A stretch of 64,000 nucleotides of DNA from Lithospermum erythrorhizon (taxonomy: Eukaryota; Streptophyta; Magnoliopsida; Boraginales; Boraginaceae). The stretch spans positions 405,130-469,129 of the forward strand of contig JADFUC010001025.1 of the NCBI GenBank assembly GCA_019722365.1, given 5' to 3'. A model generated the notes under the pieces. That model searched no databases. It was not told the origin of the DNA and saw only the letters and a list, made by a program, of their open reading frames with translations. Shown here one piece after another: positions 37,100-50,280 of the stretch (the first letter of the stretch is position 1; every line of letters starts with the position of its first letter). A program made the translations under genes and the position numbers.

Positions 37100-40000
37100 G
37101 TTGTCTTTGAAATGTAGTGATCAAGTGAGTTAAACGGGTTGATCTTGGCATCAGTTGGCGCTGTGGAGTTGAGCTTTGTGAAACTATGCTACGTGCCGCC
37201 GATCGTGAGCGAGGCTCAGTTGGATCTTGAAGCGAGAAATTTGGTACGTGAGCCGAGGAACACAGTGAAGGCGTCGACCCCAATTGAAGATGAGTTGAAC
37301 GTGTTTAGCAGTAGAGATCTGAAAGAGTAACATATTCGCGTACAAAGTACTGTTGTCAAAGGAAGCCCGTGTCTTGGACCTAGAATGGAGAGCAGTTATG
37401 GCCGAGATCGTTGCGAGAAATATTGTCGCGTAAGTCTTGTGGAACCTCAGATAGTGTCCTTGCGGATCTTTCGATAAAAGTACCGCTTGACCTTGAATTA
37501 TGAGTTGCCGTGCCCTATACTCGAGCAATCAACGGCACAGAGCCTTAAATTTGCTTTTTGGAAGACCGCGACCTTATATTGTCCCCAGCGTGACACGCGA
37601 AACTTTTGTAGTGGATCGGGAGAGTAACTTGTGACTGCGTCACAAGTCGAGGAGTACACTTTGATAAGGGAGGAAGAGGAGTGAATCACGAATGCACAGA
37701 GTAGAAGTTCCAGTGAGATATGTGAGAATGCGTTTAGCGTGATCGTATCGAACTGAAGAATTGTGCATAGTTGAGGCTTTGATTCGCTGCAATGTGATAT
37801 GAGGTCTTGTGAAACCAAATCTGCGGGCGCCCCTTGACATCTATAGGCCAAGTGGAAGGAGGTGGATGCTTGAAAGGTGCTGGCCCGTGGAGGAATTTTT
37901 GACGATCTTCTTGGTTAGTCGTACCGTATTTTAGGAGAAGTTCTTTAATGTACTTATGTTGGGATAAAGCAAGCCCGCGATGTCTCTTTTTGTACTTCCG
38001 GCTCCCCGAAAAATAGTAATAGCGCCTAAATCGTTTTCAAGGTAAATGGCATTGAGCTTAGCGATACATGATTGACAATTGTTGTGAGAAGATCTGTAAT
38101 GATTATATCATCAACATACAACAAGAAATATATCAAATGACCATCAGATTTATAAATGAACAAGCTAGGATCAGCCAAACTTTGTACATGACTGACATAG
38201 TTGGACACCGCACAAACTAAACAAGGGAGAACATTTTTAAGCCATAAGAGGATTTCCTCAGTAAATGATAATGATGTTGTGGAAAGTCGGGTGAACAAAA
38301 CACACGAGAATATAAACGACCTCAAACAGGTTTCGTTTCAAAGATGCATTCTTGCATCAGTTGTCGGGCCATTTGCTCTGATAGTGACGCGGTTCAATAG
38401 TATAAATGTCTTACAATAAGGTTAGAATGTTTGATCAAAATCAACATCTTAATAACGAAGGGTTAAGAATGTTTTGATCAAAATCAATGCTATCTTGTTG
38501 TTTGAAGCATGAGCTACTAATCCAGACTTTGTATATTTATCCAAGAGCCACATCCGGCCTTTAACACGCTCTAAAAATCATTCTGCCTATTAATTTGTAG
38601 TCATAGGTACTAAGTCCCGTAACTATGTTCTTGTGTGAGTGCATTGTACTCTTCGGCATGGCTTTTGATGAGGGAGATTTTTAGAGCTTGATATAGCAAC
38701 TAGAACGGCAGAGAAGATTGAACAAGGCATGTTCCAGAAAATGCATTATTTAGGCTTGATATTCAAATTTCTGTCTAGTGACCATAGAGATGAAGAGAGA
38801 TAAAGTGTGAGGAAGGAAGTATAGAGATGAGATATTTTGTGCGATGAAATCATAAAAATTTGGAGGGAGGAGGTACGTGTTGGAAGGAGGATTGTGACTG
38901 AATGTATGATGTTTTGGAAGAGAAGAGGATAAATTTGGAATGACAGTAGGAGGAGAATCAGCTTTCTAAGATAGGAGAAGTATAGAGGAGAAATGATATT
39001 AGATAGTAATCTGAGGATCTGATCTTACAAAAATGGTATTGTTTGTGGGAGGGAGAGTAGAAATAGAGTTGAACTAATAGGAAGATTTTGTGTTGATTTT
39101 TGGAGTACAAGACCATTATTCTTGTGAAGTGATAATTTGAAAGGAAATATCACGTGAATTAGAGTGTTTGTAGTAGGGATGAAAAAGAAGAATAAAGGCA
39201 CATTTGAAGAATGTAGTATCTAGAAGCAAGAACTGCGTTTGGCTTCGGGATTGTAGCATGCGAAACCTTTATGAGTTAGGGAAACACTACAAAAAATGCG
39301 AGGCGACCTTGAGTATTTGGAGTAAGTTGTTTTTTGTGAGGATGAGAGTGGCATAAAAGCGACCAAAAACTTTGATCATGGAATGATGCGGAACAAGTTG
39401 AATAGGAGGTGATAGGGGAGTTTGATTATTTAAGGGAGGGAGATGGCGGCCTATTAATTAAGTAGATCACATAATTCAATGCTTGAGCGAGGAAAACTAC
39501 GGTGCTTTAGATTGAAAAACTAATAAATCTTATCTTTTTACTGCCTTGTGTACGTGTTTTAGTTGTATTCCATTTTGTTGTGGAGTCTTTGGACGCTGGA
39601 ATATCTATAAGGGATGCCATGTTTATTGAGATATGGTTCTAATTTATGGAACTCCCCTCTGCCGTAAACAGCTTACTTTATTTTAGCTTGGCTTGTTTTT
39701 TTAACCATAGCGTAAATTGTCAAATGTGTGTAGAGAATCGACTTCTTAACAATGGATATGCCCACGAAATACCTCATAGCATCTATGTATAGTGTAGTAC
39801 CTATTGCGGTAAAGGAATGTCTGAGGAGATTCCACGAACATCGAGGAAAAAATTAGCTGAAAGGTGCGAACAAAAATTGTATTCCTTGAGGAACAAATAG
39901 TTGTTTGACATGGCATGTTCTCACTGTGTATACATTGCGGTTGAGTTTAGAGCTAGTAAAGACAGCCATGAAATACTTTTATTGCTAACTTCTAAGAACT

Positions 40001-40200
40001 TAAGGCAGAGATGTAAGTTATTGACACGTGCGAGAGATGATTTGTGAAGATGAAGCTTGACTATTAGTTTGAGAAGCAAGTGCAGGACAAGCTGAGGTTT
40101 ATTGGATAGAGGATCGAGTTGCTGGATTAGAAGAAAGTACTGATCATTGTCTTGGGAGATCTTCAGAAAAACAGTGTGAAACATTCTAATATCACACATA
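37100..40200 (-). pseudogene. Copia B pol remnant: integrase, reverse transcriptase, RNase H
   Basis: Minus-strand motifs in order: pre-integrase/integrase start (about 40100-39750, degenerate, 'GNRYYTI'-like); integrase core 'EFHKLEPYLNKHGIPYRYSS' and 'PKTPQQNGIQLKHVHKA' (about 39690-39545); a Ser/Pro-rich hinge (about 39000-38800); reverse transcriptase 'SLADPSLFIYKSDGHLIYFL' followed by 'LYVDDIIIT' (38325-38026, catalytic YVDD kept); 'HAKRILTYLTGT' (about 37770); and an RNase H-like 'AKHVQL' region (about 37300). Several frameshifts. Confidence 0.8.
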
Positions 40201-41442
40201 ATTTTTGAATGAATGTAAGTGCTTTGTAGTACGAGAACAAAACATTATCTGTTGAAGAGAAGCGATAGTTGCGACGCAGTATGAGAGATGGGAAGTAGGA
40301 CTCCGTTTCCAATCATGTGACCTTAGTAGTACGGGTATAAGGAATTACGGAATGAAGTAAGTGTGTCATATTAAGTATTGATAACGGATGCTCCATTTTG
40401 TCGGGGATGGCTAGTTAGAAGATTCATTCAGTCATGTGAGAACTGTTTGAGCATGATTAGAACCCGATCATTCTGCGGTCGAGGCTGCGTGATTGTAAAG
40501 ACCACAGATTTGATACTTTGATGAAGCTTTCATAGGTGGCGTGAGGAAAGGAGCTGATCGTGGAAGATTTTATAGGCATAGGAAATCTGTGTCAATTAGA
40601 ACAGTGAATAGATTTGTTAGAGAGAACTTTCCTTTAACTTGTTGCCAGAATAAATTTCGAAAAGAACGGGAGAAGGTTGGTTGAAGTGTTGGAATACAAC
40701 AACATTGCTGAATCTTGAGAGGGTGAGTTAGAAACTTGATTGGCTCTTTAACTTAACTACCGGGAGAGAAGAAGGCACAAAGAAAGGGCTGAATGGTTGT
40801 TAGTGTTCGCTTAGTAATAGAAATCGACTGCTATATAAGGCCATTAGGGCACAGGCTACGAATCAGTTTCTTGAACATTTTCTGTGAACTTTAAGATTAG
40901 TGAAGAGAGAGTGGAGTACATTGAAGATGCTACAAATCCCATGTCAGTTCACCTTTCTTGAAGTGTTATTTTTCTTTTAGTGTGCATTTGGTGGTGAGGC
41001 GTTGTCAAGGAAGGATTAATAAGAATGGTCCCAAGCGAAATACGTTTGACGATCAAAATTAAGCGAGGTTTTATTCCACGAGGGAACCGGTAGCTAGTAG
41101 GGAATTTGAGTGCAATGTCGTGCGTTATAGATGCATGTGGACATAGTAGGAGAGAGAGGCGTAGGTGTGTCTTAGTATTCTGCTAAGTTTCGACCACGTG
41201 AAAATAAGTGCATCCATTAAACTCGATTAGGATAATTAAGGTAAGTGCATTGACATTCATGTGATTTTCATTTTATTCAGAGTCTCTGGTAGGAAGACTG
41301 ATGCATGGGTAGGAAAATAATATTGGGAGTTGTGACTCGGATATGCACAGGCTTCACATTATTTTGTGTTTTACATTTCGACATTGTGAAGAATGCAATT
41401 TAACGAGAGATAGATGGTGAACTTGATTTGAATTCTGTGGGA

Positions 41443-41600
41443 TGAAGAATTTTGTGAAAGATCGTACTTTACAACTAAGCGCATGTTTATATAATCTGGC
41501 AATTCATTGGATACATGGTTTGATTGACGTTTAAGCTATCTTTGAATAATCTAACAAGCAATCTTTAAAAACTAAAATAGAATGAAAGCTAAATATGACA
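41443..41600 (-). repeat. LTR of copia B (right copy, 5' LTR)
   Basis: Partner of 36956-37090, slightly longer because of a small insertion ('aaactaaaatag'). The sequence following it on the minus strand is 'tcccacagaattc', not the usual tRNA-Met primer site. Confidence 0.75.
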
Positions 41601-42384
41601 GATCGATCTTTGTATGCGACGTTATGTAAGCAGTTAGCGTCTTGAAATAAATATTTCGAAATATGATCGCGTAGATTTAAGTCTTGACATCGTTGACCTT
41701 TATAGATTTGACATGACTTCCTCTTACAAAACCAAAGACTTCATTGGCAGAAACAAAGATGTCTTTAGGCAGAAACGCTCCCACTTTCTCATCTTTTGGA
41801 CCTTGGACTAATTTGGTGAGTTTTCCCTCAAAATGGGCTCAATCCTCAGACATTGGTTAGATCTTTTTGCTTTAGTGCCAAGATGGTCCCTTACCTTAGA
41901 CAGTAAAATTGCTTACCTTCTTGCCAAAGTTCAATCATTCTATGCCACTCTTTGCAAAATCAACTGGAAATTGAAAGACAAAAGAGCTGCACACTGAGAA
42001 CAATGTTGGTTTCTCCTTTCTTGTTGAGTTGATCTTGAACCAATCACACTTTAGAAATTGGAATGGTGGAAAGATGTAGAGTTGTAATTGGTGACAAAAG
42101 ATCTACATCTGATGGAAAGATCCTTAAATTTGAAGATCTGATTATGGTTGGAGTTGGTGCTAAAAAGAAAAGATGTCACCGCTTGAAGTTGGACCCGAAT
42201 GGAAAATGGAGATGATGATGTTTCAGACGAAAGCTTTGTGGATATGGATTTGGATCATATTGAGGACCAGGGCAAGGATCAGGATAGCCAAGTTATGAAC
42301 CACATGGATTAACTCCTGAACTTTTATACACACACCAAAGCAGTAAAATGAGTGGATGCGAAATTCTTATTTTTGACAATTCTT
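41601..42384. other. Coding-like fragments of unknown origin
   Basis: The plus strand at about 42100-42310 has 'KILKFEDLIMVGVGAKKKRC' and, in another phase, a Glu/Asp-rich tail 'DDDVSDESFVDMDLDHIED' ending in a stop at about 42312. The minus strand at about 41810-41690 has 'GAFLPKDIFVSANEVFGFVR'. I recognise none of these. They could be a captured gene fragment or the tail of an old element. Confidence 0.35.
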
Positions 42385-45300
42385 TAGTTCTTTATCTGTA
42401 TAAATAAGCAAAATAGCGAACAGCGCTTATCTTGCAATGCACACCACTGAGATTCGTTTATCTGCCAACAAAGCGTTGGTTATTCGACATTTTACATCTG
42501 AAACTAGCGATAAGTTTAGCTAACCGTTACAATATAAATTTACAGAATTGGTAGTTTTGTCGTGAGCGTGATGAAAAAAATTTGAATTAGTTTGCAATAA
42601 GCGCGTGATGGTCTCCGTTCATTAATGTACCCCACAATCTGAAAACCGGTGACATGATGATGCTCCGTTATTGGTCGTAATTTTTAAAAGCTTTGATAAA
42701 AGCTTTTTTGAGAGAAGTTTGATATAAAATTTGGTGGTGATTTTAACAAATACAATACATGCATCTTATGTATATGATCGTATGGTCATCTGTATTAGAT
42801 ACCTATGTATCAATCGTGCATGAATGTCTCGTTTCGTGAGCGTAGTAGCGTTAGCTTATCAATTTGCGCCATGTATAAAAAAATAGTAGCGTTTGCATGT
42901 TATGATTTGAAAATTATAAAAAGCGTTGGTTGTTTAACCTATAAATATTATGGAGTGAAAACAACGAGAATCATGTGATAAAATTAAATATATTCTGTTT
43001 TACATTATATTATTATATTTATCAAATTAAAATATATTTAACTAAATACATAAAATATAAAAAATATATATCACCTTCATTTATAAATACACCTAAATGA
43101 ACTAAATACATCCAAAATAAAAAACACCTATATACACCTAAATACATGAAATACACTAAATACAACTAATACATCCAAATACACAAAATACATCAATATA
43201 CAAATACATAGAAATACACCTAAATACAACTTCAATGCATCCAAATACACAAAAATACACACAAGCATAAGCAATCATGTATATTCTATAATCGTCATCT
43301 ATTAGCTATATTATTTAATTCATTTTATGTAATGAGTATTTAATTTATTTTTAGAAATTGTTATTTAATTATTTCTTATGTAATTAATTAATTCATTTTT
43401 AAGTATTAATTATTTAATTATTTCTTATGTAATTAATTATTAATTAATTCTTTTGTAATTAATTAATTCTTATATATTATTTAATTCTTATGTAGCTTGT
43501 TTTTGTTTTGTTTATAACAAAACATTAAATAGATTAACTTCCTTGTCTTATAAACATGGGATGAATTCGCGCCATCATGTATATGCCTAAATACACTTAG
43601 AAATACACCTAAATACATCAAATTTGCAATACACCTATATAAAGCCTAAATACATATAAATACCTAAATAAACTAATACATTAAATATTTCAAATGCATA
43701 GAAATACCCTAAATATATCCAAATACACAAAAATACCCATATATGCTAAATACATGAAATACACCTAAATACACCTAAATACATCAAAATACACAAAAAA
43801 ATACACCCATGCCTTAATACACAAATAGCTAGAAATACTAAATACATCAAATACACAAAAAAATACATACCTTTTCTGTCTAGAAATGCATTAATTCACA
43901 TGCAGAATGACTTAAATAATTTGAGATTATCAAAATATTAACAATAAATATTAAAATAATTAATATTACACAATTCCTATGATAAATATGATTAAAAATT
44001 AATAAAAATTAAAATGATCAAAGTCGAAATTATTAACATTAGAAATTATAATTATTACACAATTCATAATTATTTCAGTGTGTATTAACAATGAATTTAC
44101 CATAATATTTAATACACAATTTATTCTAATTTCTCGTTGGTAATTTCATAATTTCATAATCTCGATTCATGGGTAATATGTTAATAATTGCATAATTTAA
44201 AAGACATAATCTCAATAATTTTAAAGTAATATTTAAGGCATAATTAAAAATTATGAATTAATAGATAACTCTGCAGATTAATAATAAATAATCTCGATTA
44301 ATACATGTTTAGAAAATCCAATCATTGATAATAAACAATAAATTTGACTAAATTCGACTTGTTTGAAGTTAGAATCTAATTAAATGTCGATTAAGCTATT
44401 ATAAAACAATCAGGCATATTCCGATTGACATTTAGTTAGAATGCATTTAAGCATACATAATTAGCGTTCGATACAATAATGACTCTGATTAAGCATTTTG
44501 TTACGATCGTAACTCTGATTAACTTTGTTTACTATGACAATGGCTTGAATTTCAGCAATAATTTTGTATATACTTTTCTTGATCTAATTTCCAGCATTAA
44601 TTTAAATATATAAAGTTAGTAAATGAAAATAATAGCATTAAAACATACTGATTGATCAACAGAACTTTGATTAGATGGAGAAGAAAGCGAGATTCTTGAC
44701 CTACGTTTGAAAAGAAATATTGACATGATTTGAGAAGCTTATTGACAACGATTTAAAAGTAACATCAAAATAATTTCATAAAAAATAACTATCATTTAAC
44801 AACATTTGAGAAATCATTAGCAACAATTTGACTGATAACTATGTACAATTAATACCATGTCTCAATAATTTTTATAAATATTTAAGACATAATCTCATTC
44901 ATAATTGACAAAGAACTATCTCATTTAATACTACAAATACTCTCAATTAATACATAATGTTCGAAAATAAAAACATAACATATATTGTCCATGATTTAGT
45001 GTCTATTATTTTCCAAATAAACTCGCTTATCAAGTAACAATCATTGGCTACGTTGTTTATTTATAATCATGCCATTCAAATTAAGCATTCTGTGATAATC
45101 GTGCCATCGATTAGCTACTTACTTTTAACAAATCCATGGCTTGAATAAGCTAGTTTCTTAACAATCATTTCTTTAATATAAAGTTGAATATAGTCATTAG
45201 TACTTACTTGGAAAGAGAAGCGAATAATTGAGTTTACGATGAATTACTAATTGAAAATATAAACAACAATTTATGTGATATGAAAAAATGAATTCAAATA

Positions 45301-45900
45301 ATGATGATGTTTAGAGAAACATTTATGTAATTAATTTATTTATTCGACTCTTATATACTTAATTATTCAATATTTCTTTACATTAATTAATTATCTAATT
45401 CATTCTTGTATAATTAATTACTTTAATTCGTTTCTTGTAACCTAAATATTTGGTGCTCATTTAATTAATTTATTTTATTCATTCTTTTAGAACAATTATT
45501 TAATATTTCTTTATATCTTAATTATTTAATTCATTCTCTCTTGTTAATATTTAATTAATCTTATATTCATTTTTATGTAATTAATTATTTAATATTTCTT
45601 CATATGAGTAATTATTTAGATCATTCTTATAATTAATTATTTAATTAAATTTTATTTGCATTGTTGTGTTTACATATATTGCTCTGACTAATACCATGCT
45701 TATTATCTGACAAACATATAAAATTAACTGTTAATAAGCATTAATATAGTTAAACTACGTATTTAACCAAATATAATTATCATCTTGTGTCGAACAAGCG
45801 AATTAAACTTTTGTTTGGTTATATACAGCCTTGCAAAAACCAAACTTTGTTGTGCGCTGTGTCTGAGTAATTAAACATATGTATAAACCTGCGGCAGAGA
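42385..45900 (+). repeat. Left inverted arm
   Basis: Very AT-rich, with recurring 'taattaattatttaattcat' tracts, 'cgaacaagcgaattaaac' near the inner end and 'aacaaagcgttgg' near the outer end. It is about twice as long as the right arm, partly because of AAATACAC-type repeats at 43.1-43.9 kb. Confidence 0.6.
43080..43870 (+). repeat. AAATACACC-type simple repeats (two blocks)
   Basis: Degenerate repeats of 'aaatacacctaaatacatc' fill about 43080-43265 and 43575-43870. Between them is the AT-rich 'taattaatt' sequence of the arm. They lie only in the left arm. Confidence 0.8.
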
Positions 45901-48900
45901 AACTTTATGTCCCAGAAAGGACAAAATAATTCATTTGTTCATTTGAGGGATTCTTGTTATTAATTATTATTATATGAAGTGTTCTTAATTCGCTCCCATA
46001 TCATTTGTTCTATGTAATAAGCATCTTTCTAGTGTCTTAAATTCAATATTTTCCTCGATTAAACTTATCAAAAAGGAATTTTGGTGGTTGTTCGCCAGCA
46101 GAAAAGCTTGACCTTGTCAGCGTCATTGTAGAGATTTAGTCGTACTCTACAATTCACTTACGATATAACGTATAAGCCGGATATTTATTTCTTAAGTGAA
46201 ACCTTTTCCTATGTAAATAAAGCTAATAAATTACTTTCCCGTCTTTTATTCCCCTTAGTTTTGGTGTCGATGTATTAGGTCATAGTGAAAGTCTTTGGGT
46301 TGAATTTTCCTCAAATATTAAAGTATCCCCTATTTTCCTTTAAAAAAATTCATGCTTTTTAAAATTAGTACTGAAAACTAATTTCCAATGGTTCTTAGGA
46401 TGTCTTTTCTATAGTGCCCCCTAATAAATATGAAAAAAATACTTTGAGATTACATTTCTGACCAACTTCAACCCTTTTGAAATGTTTCCACCCTTCTTTG
46501 TGGTGACTTCAATTAAATTTTAACTAACTCTGATAAATTCTCCACCCCCATAAACCCATCCAAGGTTTCGTACCTTTCCTTAACTCGACTGGGATTGGAA
46601 TATATCCAAAATTTGAGATATATTAATTAACCTGATAGTGCTCGCCCAAATAAATTTAATAGGTTACATGCATATTAAGAATCTTTCTGAGCACTTTGTC
46701 TAGATTTCATCTTTGACAAAGGGTGGTGAATTTTATACGATGAAATCCACCTTCATTAATTTGACATCAATTTCGCTACTCTTTGCCCAGGTACTCCCTC
46801 AATAAAATGGATTCAACGCAAAAAAATCGACACACATAATTTGATAAATTGTTTGTCTTCTTTTAGGGCTCGTATGCCTTTTTGATTTTTTAGGTTTGAA
46901 GCCTTACGTACACTTGATCAATATTCTTCCCTACCACCAACCCAAATAATATATGTCTCTCATGAAGCATTGTTTACTATACAGAACTTCTTTAACGCCC
47001 GAGTTTTTAGGTGCTATACTATCCCAATCTAGTCGAGAAACCTTTTGAAATCCACTTCCTCGTTCCTGGGTGGCGTACTGCTTGGCACCTCGCCTCTGAG
47101 GCTCTCGATGTTTGAATCCGGTGAAATCAACGTGTGTGTTTCTCCCGACCGTTGATTTCTCTAAAATGTAATTTCTTTATGCTACTTTACAGCCATTATC
47201 TTATTTATTTCGCGGACCTCTTAGTGCCAATTTTAATGTCCTTTCTGAATTACCATGCGTACGACTCTTATTTCCTTAACGTCCCATATAGGGCTAATCA
47301 TGTTCCCTCCGTTCTACTCCCCGCCCGCTACACGGTTTCTCCCCAATACACAGTGTCTCCCGCCCGGTTCGGGGCTTTACACTCCATTGTCGCCCCGTGA
47401 CTACATCTACTTTATCATTTACTCTCTTTCTCCCTCATAAAAGCATACGTCGCCTTTTCAGCCTCACGTCCTGTCCTAATATCACCACCACAAATGCTTT
47501 CCATTCGATGGTCACTTTCGTGGCAAGTTAGGAATTATCGAAGCCTGAAACATTCTTTCCACTTTCTCATTGATTCTTGGCCAGCTACAGCTATATGTCC
47601 CCTCGTACCAACGTGCTCTCAATTTCCCCGTTAGCGTGGGCTATGACGAAATATAACGCCCTCGCCTGTCGTCTCACGGTTCCATGCTTTACCCTCCCAT
47701 GTCTCATTGGTATAAATGGATCTTTTAAAACTAAATTGCGTCACAATAGTTCGTTAGCTAGCTCGGTTAGTCATTTCGAGGTTCAAAGATTATCGGCGTT
47801 GACTATGACCATTTCTCTCATCATGAAGCCCTCGTCGCCTCATTCTTGGCCTTGCTGTCTCGACAATGGCCTGTTAGTCAGCTCGTGTACCAAAATGCCT
47901 TTATGGTCATCACAGGTAAAAGCCTCAGAGCAACCCCCACATACTTTAGTTTCTGTCTATGTTTATCGTCTACAAATCTTTATATAGCTCAACAGGCAAA
48001 CTCCTCATGCTAGTTTCCAAACATTTTCCGCTTTCTTCTCGATCGAGGATTTGTTCAAAAGCAAGACAAATTAGCTTATTTAACTTTTGTAGTAGGACAT
48101 CCCTGGGTATCATCTTCTTGTGTATGCGTCGGTGATATCTCATCGTATTTGGTTCCTCCCTCACGATCTTATTTAACCGTGTGTGTCTCGTCTTAACCTT
48201 TGTTTTCTCTTCTTGACTTGGGTCCTCTCTTTACTTTATTTAGCAGGCATCCGAGTTCGTGATCTACGGTTATATTCCTTTCAGGGCAAATATGCTCATT
48301 ATCTTGCTTGTAAATATGAAGCTGCCTCTCGATGCCAGTGCGGTTGGCATGCGTCTCTCCCCTGGACCGATTCATCCCGTCTGGCTGAGTGAACACTCCT
48401 GCGATCACCGAATTCCGTCGACTTCTCAGAGGGTGCTCTTGATATCTATGCATGTCGTCGAGATATTGCACTTCTTTGTCATCGAAGCTTACCGGTTCAT
48501 GCATTACTACTTACGTTATAGCTCTGCTAGCGCATTCTTCCATCATGATGCTTTCTTGTTTCAACTATCACAAAAATTAGTGCAAAAATTATTCCAGTCT
48601 TCAATCAATTCTATCACAAAAATTCTTTGATGTAATATTTTCATTTGTTTTATTATTCATTAAATTCATATTATAAAAATAATATTGCATCAGTTATAGC
48701 GTTAATCATATTAAATACCTTCATGTTACTGTTATTTTATTTCAAATGATTTAAGTCAATGTCATCACGTAAATCTAGCTCATCTCCAAAAAATTAATCA
48801 AATTTCATAAGTGAATAGAATATTTACCTTTTTGCATGGATTTCTTCTTGTAGAAGCTTTCTTGTTTCAACTATTACTCTAATTGTAGCGTCTTTTCAAA

Positions 48901-50280
48901 AATCCACAACAACAAAATTAAATCCAACTAGAATGCTTGCTAGAAAAGAAAGATTTATTGATAAGAAAATAGTACAATCAAATACTGTACATTTAGTCTT
49001 TCTTTATTTGTCTTCTTTCGGGTTAAATCGTATTACATTCGTCTTTTTATATCTTGCTCGAGCGAGGTGATTTTAAATGAATTAATATTTATTGTTATTG
49101 GAATTACTCTTTAAGTTTTTTAGATTTCTAGAGCCGCTACATGCTTTTCATGAAGTTACCAAGAACCTCACAATATTACATCTACTTACCTTCAGTTTAA
49201 GTATTTAAATGTTAGGCATGTTTTTGTCAAGTGTCATTTATTGGAATCGATTAGCTAACATGGCATGTTTTAATATGCTATATAAATTGTTATTATGTGC
49301 CATAAATTATCAAAAAAAAAAATAATCAATGATGTCGCCATATATTGTTAGTTCTTATATAAAGCAAATGATAGGTACATATTGTTATAATAGTTAGATT
49401 AATGTAAGACGGACTACGGGTATGTTATAATTACATGAATATAATGTTTTGTTATGTTTTTCTCAGGTCAAAAAATGAACTTATAATATTGACAATGGAA
49501 AAGATTAGGCAAATTTATGAACATGCGTGATTAAGTTTAAGATATGAAGATACATTTGAGTCTGATGAATGCTTTCATGTTTTGTATCCTCATATTCAGG
49601 AAGCACTTGTTGTACCTCTACAAATAGATTAATAGACAAACAATGACATATGACTGTTAATTTAGCATCTATTACTCACTTCGTCGCAAAAAGATTATCG
49701 CATTTGAGCTTTTAATAGTTAAACTTGACAGAATATTTTATTTATGTTTATAATATTTTTATGAAAAATATATCAATAAAAATATATTTAAAATTCTTTC
49801 ATTGATATATTTTCATCAAATATTATACAACACAAACAAAAATGTTATAGTCAAACATTAATTGAATTTTTATTATTCTGATCCGATTGACATTTTTTAT
49901 TCAACGACATTGTACTCTTTCTATTGTTGTTGTAGAATAAAGCTAAATTTCAAATTGTGCTGAATAGACACCTAAAGATGATTTTTTACACACATTTCAA
50001 TTTTTTTGTCACATTACTGATAGGTAAACTTAGGACAAATTATTTTATGGGTCATTTTTAACTAACAAATACTTAGTGAATGATACTTAATACAATAATT
50101 AATTTTAATTAATTAAATAAAATAAATAAACAACATTTTCAACACTGCTTTAGCTTCGAATAGCAGTTAAAAGTCGAGTGGGGTCCACTTGACGATTACG
50201 CAAGAAGTATGCGAGGCGACAATATCTGCGCGCCCAAGCGATGCTTAGCGAGCGCAAGCCAACTATTTACCCTTTTGAAC
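45900..50280. other. Interior between the inverted arms
   Basis: Mixed AT-rich DNA. The only coding-like part is 47.1-48.6 kb (see the gypsy entry). A short GC-rich strip at about 50165-50265 ('gcgcgcccaagcgatgc') stands out from its surroundings and is unexplained. No transposase motif was recognised. Confidence 0.4.
47100..48620 (-). pseudogene. Possible Ty3/gypsy gag-protease fragment
   Basis: The minus strand at about 47672-47596 reads 'RQARALYFVIAHANGEIEST' and 'LVRGDI', similar to the 'QARVFALT...VVxGT' start of gypsy proteases. The block is pyrimidine-rich on the plus strand and less AT-rich than its surroundings. Other minus-strand frames (48164-47970, 48504-48193) could be gag but carry no diagnostic motif, and no zinc knuckle was seen. 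Confidence 0.35.

Larger units (their letters stand above)
36956..41600 (-). mobile_element. Ty1/copia element 'copia B', 4.6 kb, decayed
   Basis: Short direct repeats TGAAGAATT...ATATGACA at 36956-37090 and 41443-41600 serve as LTRs (about 135 and 158 bp, TG...CA ends). Between them, integrase, reverse transcriptase and RNase H motifs run right to left on the minus strand. The plus strand of the linker region (38.8-39.0 kb) is strongly purine-rich, the complement of a Ser/Pro/Thr-rich hinge. The size is normal for copia. No matching target duplication was seen, so the exact ends are provisional. Confidence 0.78.

Noticed and set aside
43320..45660. AT-rich 'taattaatt' tracts as a centromeric satellite or CRISPR-like array
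   Set aside because: Units are irregular, without fixed period or spacers, and they match inverted sequence at 50.5-50.9 kb, so they belong to the transposon arms.
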